A stretch of 64,000 bases of DNA from Mycolicibacterium palauense (GTDB lineage: Bacteria; Actinomycetota; Actinomycetes; Mycobacteriales; Mycobacteriaceae): positions 62,001 to 126,000 of the forward strand of contig NZ_NVQF01000001.1 in assembly GCF_002592005.1 (NCBI RefSeq), given 5' to 3'. Shown one piece after another: positions 54,794 through 63,831 of this stretch. The position numbers were made by a program, and so were the translations under genes. Numbering within the stretch: position 1 is the stretch's first letter; each line of letters starts with the position of its first letter. Below the pieces are notes generated by a model. The model saw only the letters and a program-made list of their open reading frames with translations. It searched no databases and had not been told where the DNA came from.

Positions 54794-56337
54794 CGGGCGC
54801 CATCTCCCTTCCCGGCACGGGCGGCCGCTCGGCGCAGCAACGCCGAGCGGCCGCGGTTGGGCACGGTATGCAGCGGGTGGCCCATCAGGCCGAATCGGCC
54901 GAGCAGCTCGTTGGCCGCCGCCCAGCCGGTGGTGGCGGCGCGCTCCATCAGCGCCACCGGCAGGTCGATGCGGATGCCGTCGCCGGCGAGCACCACGCGC
55001 GGATCCGGTGTGGCCACGGTGGGTCGCGGGCCGAAGTCGCCGGGCGCGAACCGCGGGCAGTCGGCGCGGCGCAGCAGGCGTTCGTCGACGATCGCCGCCT
55101 CGGCGGTCTCCGGATACAGTTCGCGCATGCGCATCAGCAGTTGCTCGCGCACCCCGTCGTCGGGCTCGCTGTCCGGCACCGAGTAGGCGTGCAGCTCGAT
55201 CACGGAACCTCCTGTGCGGGAGGACCATTCGGCGGCCTCGTGCTCGTAGCGTTCCAGTACGCTGATGTTGTCCAGCGGCGGGCGCCCACCCGTTCCGACG
55301 AAGGCGGCCCGCTCGGGCCGTACCGGGCGGTCCAGCCACAACCGCAGCACGACGAACGGCGGCGCGGTGCCCAGCGCGGCGATCCGGTCGCGCCAGCCCC
55401 CGGTGCCCAGCCCCGGGGAGGCCGCGACGATTCCGCGCAGGGCCGCCACGTCGGTGGCCAGCACCACCGCGTCGGCGCGCAGCTCGCGCCCGCTGCCGCA
55501 GGTGACCACCACCCGCCCGTCCCGCGAGCCCACGGCCTGCACCTCGTCGCCGGTATGCACCCGCACATTCCTGCGCTGCAGATAGTGGCAGATCGGATTC
55601 CACAGGGCGACATCGAAGTTCGCGTTGGCGACATCGAACACCAATCCCTCGCTGGAGCCCAGGAAGTAGATGTGGAACATGGTCGCCAGCTCCCCGGCCG
55701 ACAGCGCCTCGGGCCGGGCGAAGAAACTGCGGGCGAAGACCTCGAAGGCCAGGTGCCGGGCGGCGTCGGGGAAGTTGATGTCGCGCAGGAACGTCCCGGC
55801 GTCGGTGCCGTCGAGTTCGGCGTAGGTCTGCGGCACCGACACGGCGGCCAGCGGGGCGGCCGCCCGCGCGTCCAGCCGCAGCATGTCGCGCAGCCGGAAG
55901 GTGGGGCTGCGCAACGAGAACGCCAACGCGTTCAGCGGTGGCGTGCGCGGCAGCCCGCGGAAGGTGTCGCGGCGCCCCACCCCGTCGATGAGCGGGTAGT
56001 CGACCAGCGGGGCCAGTGCCGAGAGCCCCGGATCGGCGCGCCGCAGCAGCGCCCGCAGGTTGTAGTACTGGCGGAAGAACGCGTGGAAGCCTCGGTTCAT
56101 CCCCACCGTCGAACCGTCGCGGAGCTTCTCGGTCCACCCGCCGGCCCGCCCGCCGAGGTGGTCGTGACGCTCGACGAGGTCGACGCCGACCCCGCGCTCG
56201 GCCAGTCCCGCGGCCGCGGCCAGGCCCGCGATGCCCCCGCCGGCGACCACCACCCGCGGGACGCGGTCCAGCGCGCGGGCGCTGGTCCGTCCCGGCGCGG
56301 CGGGCAGGGTTTCGCGGCGCCGGTCGGATGCGCTCAT
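54790..56337 (-). CDS. crtU: Carotene desaturase/methyltransferase CrtU
   Basis: 515 residues from the ATG at 56337. It is an FAD-dependent amine-oxidase-fold enzyme: VVVAGGGIAGLAAAAGLAERG (GGGIAG 33-38), GGRAGG, and the CrtU-typical RGFHAFFRQYYNLRALLRR (from 82), with AGDGIRIDLPVALMERAATTGWAAAN near the end. CrtU desaturates and shifts a methyl of beta-ionone rings, giving aromatic phi rings, so beta-carotene becomes isorenieratene (leprotene). The ATG overlaps the crtYd stop and its own stop overlaps the Rieske gene, showing tight coupling. Confidence 0.88.
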   Translation of the reverse strand: MSASDRRRETLPAAPGRTSARALDRVPRVVVAGGGIAGLAAAAGLAERGVGVDLVERHDHLGGRAGGWTEKLRDGSTVGMNRGFHAFFRQYYNLRALLRRADPGLSALAPLVDYPLIDGVGRRDTFRGLPRTPPLNALAFSLRSPTFRLRDMLRLDARAAAPLAAVSVPQTYAELDGTDAGTFLRDINFPDAARHLAFEVFARSFFARPEALSAGELATMFHIYFLGSSEGLVFDVANANFDVALWNPICHYLQRRNVRVHTGDEVQAVGSRDGRVVVTCGSGRELRADAVVLATDVAALRGIVAASPGLGTGGWRDRIAALGTAPPFVVLRLWLDRPVRPERAAFVGTGGRPPLDNISVLERYEHEAAEWSSRTGGSVIELHAYSVPDSEPDDGVREQLLMRMRELYPETAEAAIVDERLLRRADCPRFAPGDFGPRPTVATPDPRVVLAGDGIRIDLPVALMERAATTGWAAANELLGRFGLMGHPLHTVPNRGRSALLRRAAARAGKGDGAR

Positions 56338-56663
56338 CGGCGCTCCCGGTGTGCCGCGCGCGGCCGGCCGCGTTCCCACAGCAGCAGCACCGCCGTCACC
56401 AGCGCGAAGCCGAACAGGAAGTCCTCGACGGGGATGTCCCAGGGAAACCGGATACCACTGGTGTGCGACTCGTCGTAGCGGACGATGGGCGCGCTGAGCT
56501 TGGTCAGCCAGCCGTCGACGGGGATCTGGAACCCGAGCACGATCACCATCGAGATCCAGTAGGCGGGGCGGCGCAGCAGCCCGGTGCGCAGCACGAGGAG
56601 TTCCAGCGCGCAGACCGCGACGACGGCGAGCACGGCGGGCAGGGTGTAGCCCAGCCCGCTCAC
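56334..56663 (-). CDS. crtYd: Lycopene beta-cyclase subunit CrtYd
   Basis: 109 residues from a GTG at 56663 overlapping the crtYc stop (GTGA). It has about three membrane helices and the cyclase motif DIPVEDFLFGFALV. CrtYc and CrtYd are the two halves of a heterodimeric cyclase that is one protein in fungi and archaea. Together they close both ends of lycopene to beta-carotene. Its stop overlaps the crtU start. Confidence 0.88.
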   Translation of the reverse strand: MSGLGYTLPAVLAVVAVCALELLVLRTGLLRRPAYWISMVIVLGFQIPVDGWLTKLSAPIVRYDESHTSGIRFPWDIPVEDFLFGFALVTAVLLLWERGRPRAAHRERR

Positions 56664-57001
56664 CGGCCGCGCCGCTTCCGCCATCGGCTCCCCACCGAGG
56701 CCAGCATGGTGTCCACCGCCGAATAGGTCAACAACCCGCACAACGGGATCACCACGAAGAACAGCACCTCCTCCACCGGCAGGTCGCCGGGTGCGATGAC
56801 GCCGACGATGTAGTGCGGGTTGTAGGACCACACTCCCCCGGCGACCGCGACGGCGTCCCAGATCAGGAAGACCGCGGCCACCGGGGCGATGGCCGCCACC
56901 GTGCGCCGCGGTTGGCGGTACACACCGGCACCGAAGGCCTCCAACGGTGCGGTGATCAACAGGCAGGCGCCCAGCACGAGCAGATACTGCCAACGGTCCA
57001 C
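56660..57001 (-). CDS. crtYc: Lycopene beta-cyclase subunit CrtYc
   Basis: 113 residues from the GTG at 57001. It has about three membrane helices and the motif DLPVEEVLFFVVIPLCGLLTY, parallel to the PVED motif of CrtYd. It follows crtB by 3 bp. The subunit works only as a pair with CrtYd. Confidence 0.88.
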   Translation of the reverse strand: MDRWQYLLVLGACLLITAPLEAFGAGVYRQPRRTVAAIAPVAAVFLIWDAVAVAGGVWSYNPHYIVGVIAPGDLPVEEVLFFVVIPLCGLLTYSAVDTMLASVGSRWRKRRGR

Positions 57002-57004
57002 GGC

Positions 57005-57952
57005 TCACCTGCTCCCGTGCACGGCCCGGTGGGCCCAGGCGCGGGTGGCGCCGGCCGCGGCCACCACGACCCGACGCGGTGTTCCGACGGAGGCGCGCTG
57101 GCCGAAGATCTCGAAGTCGATGGCCTCGATCCGCGCCAGGATCTCCGAGTACAACGTCAGGGCGGCACTCACACAGGGCCGGGAACCGGGGGCCAGCATG
57201 GCGATTCCGGGGCGGGCCTGGGCGTAGACCGTGCGCGTGATGGCGTGCTGCTCGGCCAGCGCGCGGCGCACCCGCGGTTCGGTGCGCCGGTTCGTCTGGC
57301 ACCAGCCCAGGAGGTCGCGGTCGACACCGTGGGCGGCCAGCTCGTCGGCGGGCAGGTAGACCCGGCCGCGACGCAGGTCTTCGTCGACGTCGCGCAGGAA
57401 GTTGGTGAGCTGGAAGGCCTTTCCCAGCGCCGCGGCGTGCGGGGCGGCGTCTTCGGGCGGGACCACGGTGTCCAGCACGGGCAGCATCTGCAGCCCGATC
57501 ACCTCCGCCGAGCCGTACATGTAGCGCTCCAGGGCGGCCCGGTCGGCGTAGTCGGTCACCGACAGGTCCATGCGCATCGAGGCCAGGAAGTCGTCGAAGA
57601 GGTCCCAGCCGATGCCGTAGTGGCGCGCGGTGTGCACCACGGCGGCCAGCACCGGGTCGTCGTCGCAGGGCTGGTGTTCGACCAGGCTGCCGAACAACCG
57701 GGTCGACAACCGCTGCAGCTGCTCACGGCGGGCCTCGACACCCCGTTCGTCGTCGATGTCGTCGAGGATGTCGTCGGCGCTGCGCGCGAAGCCGTACAGC
57801 GCGTGCACCGCCGGACGCTGGTGCGGGGCCAGCAGCCGGGTGGCCAGGAAGAAGGTCCGGCCGTACCGGGCGTTGACCTCGCGGCACCGCCGGTAGGCCT
57901 CCCGCAGCGCGGGTTCGCGGACGCCGGCGGCGTCGAGTTCGGAGCCGATCAT
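57005..57952 (-). CDS. crtB: Phytoene synthase
   Basis: 315 residues from the ATG at 57952, which overlaps the crtI stop. It is a head-to-head prenyl synthase with both Asp-rich sites: SADDILDD (60-65) and RDVDED (187-192, in LTNFLRDVDEDLRRGRVYLP). It joins two geranylgeranyl diphosphates to 15-cis-phytoene. Confidence 0.94.
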   Translation of the reverse strand: MIGSELDAAGVREPALREAYRRCREVNARYGRTFFLATRLLAPHQRPAVHALYGFARSADDILDDIDDERGVEARREQLQRLSTRLFGSLVEHQPCDDDPVLAAVVHTARHYGIGWDLFDDFLASMRMDLSVTDYADRAALERYMYGSAEVIGLQMLPVLDTVVPPEDAAPHAAALGKAFQLTNFLRDVDEDLRRGRVYLPADELAAHGVDRDLLGWCQTNRRTEPRVRRALAEQHAITRTVYAQARPGIAMLAPGSRPCVSAALTLYSEILARIEAIDFEIFGQRASVGTPRRVVVAAAGATRAWAHRAVHGSR

Positions 57953-59472
57953 GATTGCTGCACCTCGGGGTGGGATCGACGGGTGGGGACTCCGGTGATC
58001 CGGTCGGCCGCCAGCCGCCCGGACAGGATCGCCGTGGGCACCCCGACTCCGGGCACCGTCGACGAGCCGGCGAGCACGGCGTTGTCGACGCCGCGCACGG
58101 TGTTGGCCGGCCGGAACGGGCCGGTCTGACCGAAGGTGTGCGCCAGGGCGAACGGCGTGCCCGCGGCCATGCCCTGCCGGGCCCAGTCGGCCGGGGTGTC
58201 CACGTGCAACAGCTCGGTGTGGTGGGCCAGGTGGGGCAACCGAGCGGCCACCAGGTCCATCATCTGCTCGGCATAACCCGACCCGGCGGCGCTCCAGTCG
58301 ACGGTGCCCACCTCGAGGTTGGGCGCGGGCGCCAGGACGTAGAGCAGGTCGCGTCCGGGCGGGGCCAGGCTCGGGTCCCCGGCGGTCGGGCGGGTCACCA
58401 GCAGCGACGGGTCCCCCATCACCTGCCCGTCGTCGATGATGTCGGCGAAGGTCTGCCGCCACTGCCGGCCGAACAGGATGGTGTGGTGCGCCGACTCGGC
58501 CCCGGCGGCGTCGCCCGGCAGCGCGCGGCACCCGACGTGGGCGACGACGGCCGAGGGGGCCGGGCGCAGCCGCCGGGGGCGGCGCGGTGTGCGGCCCAGC
58601 AGCCGGTAGGTGTCGGGCAGTTCGGTGGTCAGCACCACCGCGTCGGCGGGCACCCGGTGGCCCTGCGCGGTGCGCACCGCGGTGACGCGGGATCCGCTGC
58701 GCTCCAACGCCGACACGGAGGCCCCGTACACGAACTCGACGCCGGCGTCGGCGGCCGCGGCGGCCATCGCGTCGGGCAGTGCGCGCATGCCCCCGCGCGG
58801 GAAGTACACCCCGGAGACGGTATCCATGTAGGCGATCACCGCGTAGACGGCCAGCGCGCTCTGCGGCGGCACCCCCGCGTAGAGGGCCTGGAAGGTGAAC
58901 ACCCGCATCAACCGCTCGTCGTGCAGGAAACGGCGCACCATCGTGTCCCAGCGGCGGAACCCGCCGATGGCGGCCAGCCGGGCCAGCTGCGGGGTCACCA
59001 GCGACAGCGGCGAATCGAAGTTGGCGGCGATGAACCCGTCGAACTCGGTGCGGTAGAGCCGGGTCAGCCAGTCACGCAACCGCAGGTAGCCGTCGGCCTC
59101 GCGGGTGCCGGCGAACCGTTCGATCTCGGCGGCCATCGCGCCGGCATCGGTGTGCACGGCCACGCCGCTGCCGTCGGCGAACATCGCCCGGTATGCCGGA
59201 TCGACGGAGTGCAGGTCGAGCCGGTCGGCCAGGGTGGTGCCGACGGCGGCGAAGGCGTCGTCGATGATCTCCGGCATCGTCAGGACGGTGGGCCCGGTGT
59301 CGAGCCGGTAGCCGCCGATGTCCACGCGCCCGACGCGGCCGCCCGGGTGCGCACCGCGTTCGACGACGGTGACGGCGCGGCCCCGCCCGGCCAGTTGCAG
59401 TGCGGCCGAGAGCCCCGACAGCCCGGCCCCCACGACGACGACCCGGTCGGTGGGTCCGCTCACGGCGCGCAT
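57949..59472 (-). CDS. crtI: Phytoene desaturase
   Basis: 507 residues from the ATG at 59472. It is a CrtI-type flavoprotein: VVVVGAGLSGLSAALQLAGRG (15-20 GAGLSG), GGRVGR, YRLDTGPTVLTMPEI, and the C-terminal NAVLAGSSTVPGVGVPTAILSGRLAADRI. It performs the four desaturations from phytoene to lycopene. Its start codon shares one base with the crtE stop. Confidence 0.94.
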   Translation of the reverse strand: MRAVSGPTDRVVVVGAGLSGLSAALQLAGRGRAVTVVERGAHPGGRVGRVDIGGYRLDTGPTVLTMPEIIDDAFAAVGTTLADRLDLHSVDPAYRAMFADGSGVAVHTDAGAMAAEIERFAGTREADGYLRLRDWLTRLYRTEFDGFIAANFDSPLSLVTPQLARLAAIGGFRRWDTMVRRFLHDERLMRVFTFQALYAGVPPQSALAVYAVIAYMDTVSGVYFPRGGMRALPDAMAAAAADAGVEFVYGASVSALERSGSRVTAVRTAQGHRVPADAVVLTTELPDTYRLLGRTPRRPRRLRPAPSAVVAHVGCRALPGDAAGAESAHHTILFGRQWRQTFADIIDDGQVMGDPSLLVTRPTAGDPSLAPPGRDLLYVLAPAPNLEVGTVDWSAAGSGYAEQMMDLVAARLPHLAHHTELLHVDTPADWARQGMAAGTPFALAHTFGQTGPFRPANTVRGVDNAVLAGSSTVPGVGVPTAILSGRLAADRITGVPTRRSHPEVQQS

Positions 59473-60581
59473 CAGGCGGCCCGCTCGGTGCACACGACGG
59501 CCATCCCGGCCAGCGCGGTGCGGGTGGTCTCGGGGATACCGGAGACGTCGAGGTGGGTAAGCGCGCGGGCGAACCGTTCGGCGATGAGCTGTTCGATCCA
59601 CTGCACCGCCCCGCTGGCCACGATCATCGCGCGCCAGCGTTCGGCGTCGGCGGGGCCCGGCGCCGGCCCACTCATCAGCTCCTCGAGTTCGCGGCGCAGT
59701 CCAGGTTCGGCCAGTCGGTGGGCGGCCACGACGACGCTGGTGGCCTTGTGCGCGGTTAGGTCGGCTCCGGTGGACTTCCCGGTCAGCGCCGGCGACCCGA
59801 AGACGTCGAGCAGGTCGTCGCGCAGCTGGAAGGCCTCGCCGATGCCCGACCCGTACCCGGCCAGCGCGTCGAGCACCGGTCGCGGGCAACCCGCCATGGC
59901 CGCCCCGATCTCCAGCGGGCGCCGCACGGTGTAGTTGCCCGACTTGCGGCGCAGCACGTCGAGCACCGCCTCCAGCGTCGGGAACTGCCGCGCGGAGTTG
60001 ACCAGATCGGCGAACTGGCCGACCGCCAGCTCGGTGCGCATGTCGTCGTAGCGCGGCCACACCCGGGCCAGCGCCGGCTCCCCGACACCGCTGGTGCGCA
60101 GCATCGCCTCGGCCCACACCAGGCACAGGTCGCCCAGCAGGATCGCCGCCGATTCGCCGAACCGTTGCGCCGAACCGGTCAGCTGACGCTCGGCGTGCCA
60201 GCGCCCGAAGACCACGTGGGCGGCCGGGCGGCCCCGGCGCAACGGGGAGCAGTCCATCACGTCGTCCTGCACCAGCGCGAACGCGTGCAGCAGTTCCAGG
60301 CTGGCCGCCGCACGCAGCGCCGCCTCGTCCTCGGGCGCCCCGCACAGCCAGCCCAGATACATGAAGGTCGACCGGACGCATTTGCCGCCGGTGAGAAAGC
60401 CGGTCAGCAGTTCGGCGGCGACGTCGACGTGGGCGCCCCCCAGCCGGTCGATGCAGTCCCGCCGCACGAAATCGGCCAGGTGCGCCAGCACGGCGTCGCG
60501 CACCTCGTCATGCCAGTCGGGTGAGCCCACCCGGGCCCGCACGTCGACCTGCTCCCGTGTCGCACGCTCACCGCTGCTCAA
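59472..60581 (-). CDS. crtE: Geranylgeranyl diphosphate synthase
   Basis: 369 residues if it begins at the TTG at 60581, which follows aagga by about 10 bases; no better ATG or GTG lies near the conserved region, and the frame remains open further upstream. It has GGKCVR (65-70), the first Asp-rich motif VQDDVMD (DDVMD 106-110) and the second RDDLLD (DDLLD 255-259). It extends FPP/DMAPP with IPP to C20 GGPP for crtB. First gene of the operon. A palindromic operator candidate lies about 85 bp upstream. Confidence 0.88.
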   Translation of the reverse strand: MSSGERATREQVDVRARVGSPDWHDEVRDAVLAHLADFVRRDCIDRLGGAHVDVAAELLTGFLTGGKCVRSTFMYLGWLCGAPEDEAALRAAASLELLHAFALVQDDVMDCSPLRRGRPAAHVVFGRWHAERQLTGSAQRFGESAAILLGDLCLVWAEAMLRTSGVGEPALARVWPRYDDMRTELAVGQFADLVNSARQFPTLEAVLDVLRRKSGNYTVRRPLEIGAAMAGCPRPVLDALAGYGSGIGEAFQLRDDLLDVFGSPALTGKSTGADLTAHKATSVVVAAHRLAEPGLRRELEELMSGPAPGPADAERWRAMIVASGAVQWIEQLIAERFARALTHLDVSGIPETTRTALAGMAVVCTERAA

Positions 60582-60893
60582 CTGCCCCTGTTCCTTCCCG
60601 ACCCTGACCCGACCCCGGGCCGCTCCTGTTGGACTATTCGGATCCGCGGCACGAGCGGATGGGTCGGTTTCTGAACCGGTTCCCGAACCACTTCGAAACG
60701 ACTCGGCCGGCGACGGGTGGACGGGAGCGCCGCAATGCGAACCGCAGATGGACGGCGAGCGAACACTGCGTGCTCGAATAGCTCTCGGGCGCAGCGTAGG
60801 TAGGTTTTTCTGCGGCACACCGAGGCGGTCGCCAGCCGGCTCCCGGCCGCCCCCAAGCCAGCCCACAGCCACCCCAAGCCACCGACGCCCGGG
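60582..60893. other. 312-bp intergenic region between crtE and the MFS gene
   Basis: Divergent promoter region for the carotenoid operon and the MFS transporter. It holds the symmetric site at 60666-60689. The rest is GC-rich with no RNA gene, repeat or clear -10/-35 pair that I can identify. Confidence 0.6.
60666..60689. promoter_or_regulatory. Candidate crt operator: GGTT-N3-GAACCGGTTC-N3-AACC
   Basis: A perfect 10-bp palindrome (60673-60682) is flanked symmetrically by GGTT and AACC, giving 18 paired positions of 24. It lies 85 bp upstream of the crtE start and 205 bp before the MFS gene. A MarR, TetR or MerR-like carotenoid repressor is plausible; no such regulator gene is in the cluster. 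Confidence 0.5.
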
Positions 60894-62441
60894 ATGTTCG
60901 AAATGTCAGACAGTGCTCCGCCGCGCCCCATCGTCCCCAGGACGGTCCAGGACTACATCGATGAGCGCCCGGCGTGGTCGGACGGCACCGCGACGTCCTC
61001 CACCCCGATGACCGCCATGCAGTGGCGAATCTGGTCGCTGGCCTCGGCCGGCAAGTTCTTCGAGGGCATGGTCGTCTTCATGACGGGCGTGGCCCTGCCG
61101 CTGCTATCCATCGAGTTCGGCCTGTCGACCACGGAGAAGGGCTTCGTCACCTCGGCATCGCTGGCCGGCATCCTGGTCGGGGCGACGCTGCTGGGCTCCA
61201 TGGCCGACGTCTACGGACGCAAGCGCATGTTCATCATCGAGATGATCATCTTCACCGTCTTCCTGGTGGCGCTGACCTTCTCCCCCAGCGCCATCCTGCT
61301 GGTGGTCTTCCTGTTCGGCACCGGGCTCGCGCTGGGCTGTGACTACCCGACCGCGCACATGGTGATCTCCGAGAGCATCCCGACCTCCATGCGGGGCCGG
61401 CTGGTGCTGAGCGCCTTCGCGTTCCAGTCCGTCGGCGCCCTGTTCGGCACGGTGGTGGGCTTCGTCGTGCTGCACGAGAACCCCGACGTGGGAGCCTGGC
61501 GCTGGATGTATGCCACCGCGATCGTCCCCGCGGTCCTGGTGATCGTCGGACGGTTCTACATCACCGACAGCCCGCACTGGCTGATCTCCCAGGGGCGCAC
61601 CGCCGAGGCGGAACGCGAAACCCGCCGGCTGCTCAGCCGCACCCCGCCCTACCCCACCGACGTCTCGCTGTCGCACCTCGCGGTGGCGGCGCCGGCTGCC
61701 CGCGGCGAGGCCGGATTCGCCGCCCTGTTCGCGCGGAAGAACCGCAAGGCGACCATCCTGGCGTCGGTGCCCTGGTTCCTGCAGGACCTCGGCACCTACG
61801 GGATCGGCATCTTCACGCCGACGATCCTGGCCGCGGTCATCGGAGCCCAGTCCGATTCGCACACGCTGTCCGGGGTGATCCACAACGACCTGCTGGCCGC
61901 CAAGGGCTCGGCGCTGATGGACGTGCTGTTCTTCGTCGGCATCGTGTTCGCGATCCTGCTGGTGGACCGGGTCGGCCGGATCAAACTGCAGACGGTGGGC
62001 TTCATCGGGTGCGCGCTCGGCCTGGCGCTGGCCGCCGTATCCATCCGGGCGGACGGGGAGCACAACATGGTGCTGTTGTTCGCCGGGTTCATGCTCTTCT
62101 ACTTCATGACCAATCTGGGTCCCAACGCGATGACCTACCTGCTGGCCGGGGAGGTCTTTCCCACCAACCTGCGCGGCCGCGGCGCGGGGTTCGCGGCCTC
62201 GTTCGCCAAGGTCGGGGCGGTGCTGACGGCGTTCCTGTTCCCGGTGCTGCTGGTCGAGATCGGCACCGGGGCACTGCTGTTCATCCTGGTGGGCGCCTTC
62301 CTGCTGGGTGCGGTCATCACCGTGGTCTTCGCGATCGAGACCAAGGGGCTCAGCCTGGAGCGGGTCGGCGACCCCGACCACGACCCACACGTCGGCACAC
62401 ATGTCGGCCGGGCACGCGCGGCCGACGCCGGCATCTCCTGA
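60894..62441 (+). CDS. MFS transporter (sugar/aromatic-acid porter type)
   Basis: 515 residues from the ATG at 60894; a second ATG at 60903 would remove three residues. It has about 12 membrane helices. The MFS signature loops are GSMADVYGRKRMF between helices 2 and 3 and LLVDRVGRIKLQ in the second half, with PTAHMVISESIPTSMRGRLVLSAF and LAGEVFPTNLRGRGAGFAASFAKVGA as the substrate-porter motifs. Substrate unknown. It is divergent from the crt operon and converges on an APC permease with a shared hairpin. Confidence 0.85.
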   Translation: MFEMSDSAPPRPIVPRTVQDYIDERPAWSDGTATSSTPMTAMQWRIWSLASAGKFFEGMVVFMTGVALPLLSIEFGLSTTEKGFVTSASLAGILVGATLLGSMADVYGRKRMFIIEMIIFTVFLVALTFSPSAILLVVFLFGTGLALGCDYPTAHMVISESIPTSMRGRLVLSAFAFQSVGALFGTVVGFVVLHENPDVGAWRWMYATAIVPAVLVIVGRFYITDSPHWLISQGRTAEAERETRRLLSRTPPYPTDVSLSHLAVAAPAARGEAGFAALFARKNRKATILASVPWFLQDLGTYGIGIFTPTILAAVIGAQSDSHTLSGVIHNDLLAAKGSALMDVLFFVGIVFAILLVDRVGRIKLQTVGFIGCALGLALAAVSIRADGEHNMVLLFAGFMLFYFMTNLGPNAMTYLLAGEVFPTNLRGRGAGFAASFAKVGAVLTAFLFPVLLVEIGTGALLFILVGAFLLGAVITVVFAIETKGLSLERVGDPDHDPHVGTHVGRARAADAGIS

Positions 62442-62466
62442 GCGCGGGCCTGCGGGGCCGCGCTCA
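62439..62466. terminator. Bidirectional hairpin built from both stop codons
   Basis: TGAGCGCGG (62439-62447) and CCGCGCTCA (62458-62466) form a perfect 9-bp stem with a 10-nt loop. The TGA of the MFS gene is the start of the left arm and the TGA of the APC permease (minus strand) the start of the right arm. Confidence 0.6.
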
Positions 62467-63750
62467 GCGGACCCCCGCCCGTTGCGGCCGGCGCCCGCGC
62501 AGGCGGATCGCGCTCTCGGCGCCCACCGCGGCGGTGACGAAACCGACCAGGACCCACAGCTGGGTCGGTGCCACCCGGGCGGTGTAGGTCACCAGCGCCG
62601 CCAGCGATCCCAGGCAGCACACGACGCCGGCGACGGCGGCCGCGCGCACCGCCCGGTGGCGGGCGGTGCGCGCGGCGGCCAGGTTCACCGCCGCGAAGAT
62701 CAACAGGAACCCCGCCGAACCGATCAGGCTGATGCGTTCCAGATCGATGGTGTTGACCACCAGCAGGGTGCCGATGGTGGTGGCCAGCAGTCCGCCGATC
62801 GGCCGGTTCCACACCGGGCGGGCCAGCCGGGCCGGCAGCTCGCCGTGGCGGGCCATCAGATAGGTGAACTTGGCGGTGCCGTACAGCGTGGCGTTGATGG
62901 CGCTGGCGGTGGAGACGACCGCCGCCCCGGCGATGAGCACGAAGCCCGCCGTGCCGAAGAACGGCTCGGCGGCGACCGCCAGCGCGTAGTCGCGGCTGTC
63001 GGCGATCTGTCCGGCGGTGAGGTTGCCGACCGCCACGAAGGCCACCAGCATGTAGAGCCCGATCACCAGGCCGATCGAGATCGCGTAGGCGCGCGGCAGG
63101 TTGCGGCGCGGGTCCCGGGCATCCTCGGCGGCGTTGGCGATCAGCTCGAACCCCTCGTAGCCCAGGAAGATCAGGGCGCCGGCGTAGACGATGACACCCA
63201 GGCTCGGATACTCGGCGGGCGACACCCGGTGCGGGTCCACGAACGCCAGGCCGCCGGCGCAGAACACCAGCAGGACAGCCAGTTTGAGATACACCAGCAC
63301 CGATTCCGCGCGGCCGACGATCCGCGCACCGGACACGTTGAGCACGGCGAAGGCCACCACCACCGCGCTGGCGAACAGCCGGGCCCACAGGCCGTGGGTG
63401 GCCAGCCCGAGCACCGCCGACAGGTAGGCGCCGAAGGCGGTCGCGTACAGCCCGAGCATCACGAAGTAGCTCAACCACAGCAGCACGTTCAGCGGGCCGG
63501 CCACCGCCGGGCCCAGGCAGCGGTCCAGGAACGTCGCGGTCCCGCCTCGATCCCGGATGTGCACCGACAGCCAGGCGTAGGAACACCCGGTCAGTGCGGC
63601 CACCACCCCGCCGGCCAGGAACGACAGGTAGGCGCCCGGCCCGGCGATCTGGACCGTCAGGCCCAGCACCGAGAAGATACCGCCGCCGACCATGCCGCCG
63701 ACGCCGATCGACACCAGCGAGGCCAGCGACAACTCACCTCGGCCCGTCAT
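62464..63750 (-). CDS. APC-superfamily amino acid permease
   Basis: 428 residues from the ATG at 63750. It has about 12 membrane helices beginning with LASLVSIGVGGMVGGGIFSVLGLTVQIAGPGAYLSF, the Gly-rich substrate-binding helix of the APC superfamily. Also typical are GYEGFELIANAAEDARDPRRNLPRA and ASAINATLYGTAKFTYLMARHGELP. It probably imports an amino acid or amine by proton coupling. It is divergent from another APC gene with an 81-bp gap. Confidence 0.88.
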   Translation of the reverse strand: MTGRGELSLASLVSIGVGGMVGGGIFSVLGLTVQIAGPGAYLSFLAGGVVAALTGCSYAWLSVHIRDRGGTATFLDRCLGPAVAGPLNVLLWLSYFVMLGLYATAFGAYLSAVLGLATHGLWARLFASAVVVAFAVLNVSGARIVGRAESVLVYLKLAVLLVFCAGGLAFVDPHRVSPAEYPSLGVIVYAGALIFLGYEGFELIANAAEDARDPRRNLPRAYAISIGLVIGLYMLVAFVAVGNLTAGQIADSRDYALAVAAEPFFGTAGFVLIAGAAVVSTASAINATLYGTAKFTYLMARHGELPARLARPVWNRPIGGLLATTIGTLLVVNTIDLERISLIGSAGFLLIFAAVNLAAARTARHRAVRAAAVAGVVCCLGSLAALVTYTARVAPTQLWVLVGFVTAAVGAESAIRLRGRRPQRAGVR

Positions 63751-63831
63751 CCTTCGGCCACCTCCCTTCGCCCGGTGTCGCGCGCTGGGCAATACCGACC
63801 AGAAATGCCTGTTGGACCGTATATTCCACGC

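Noticed and set aside
57955-59934. 659-codon plus-strand open frame opposite crtI and crtE
   Set aside because: Antisense of conserved carotenoid genes; no domain, biased composition.
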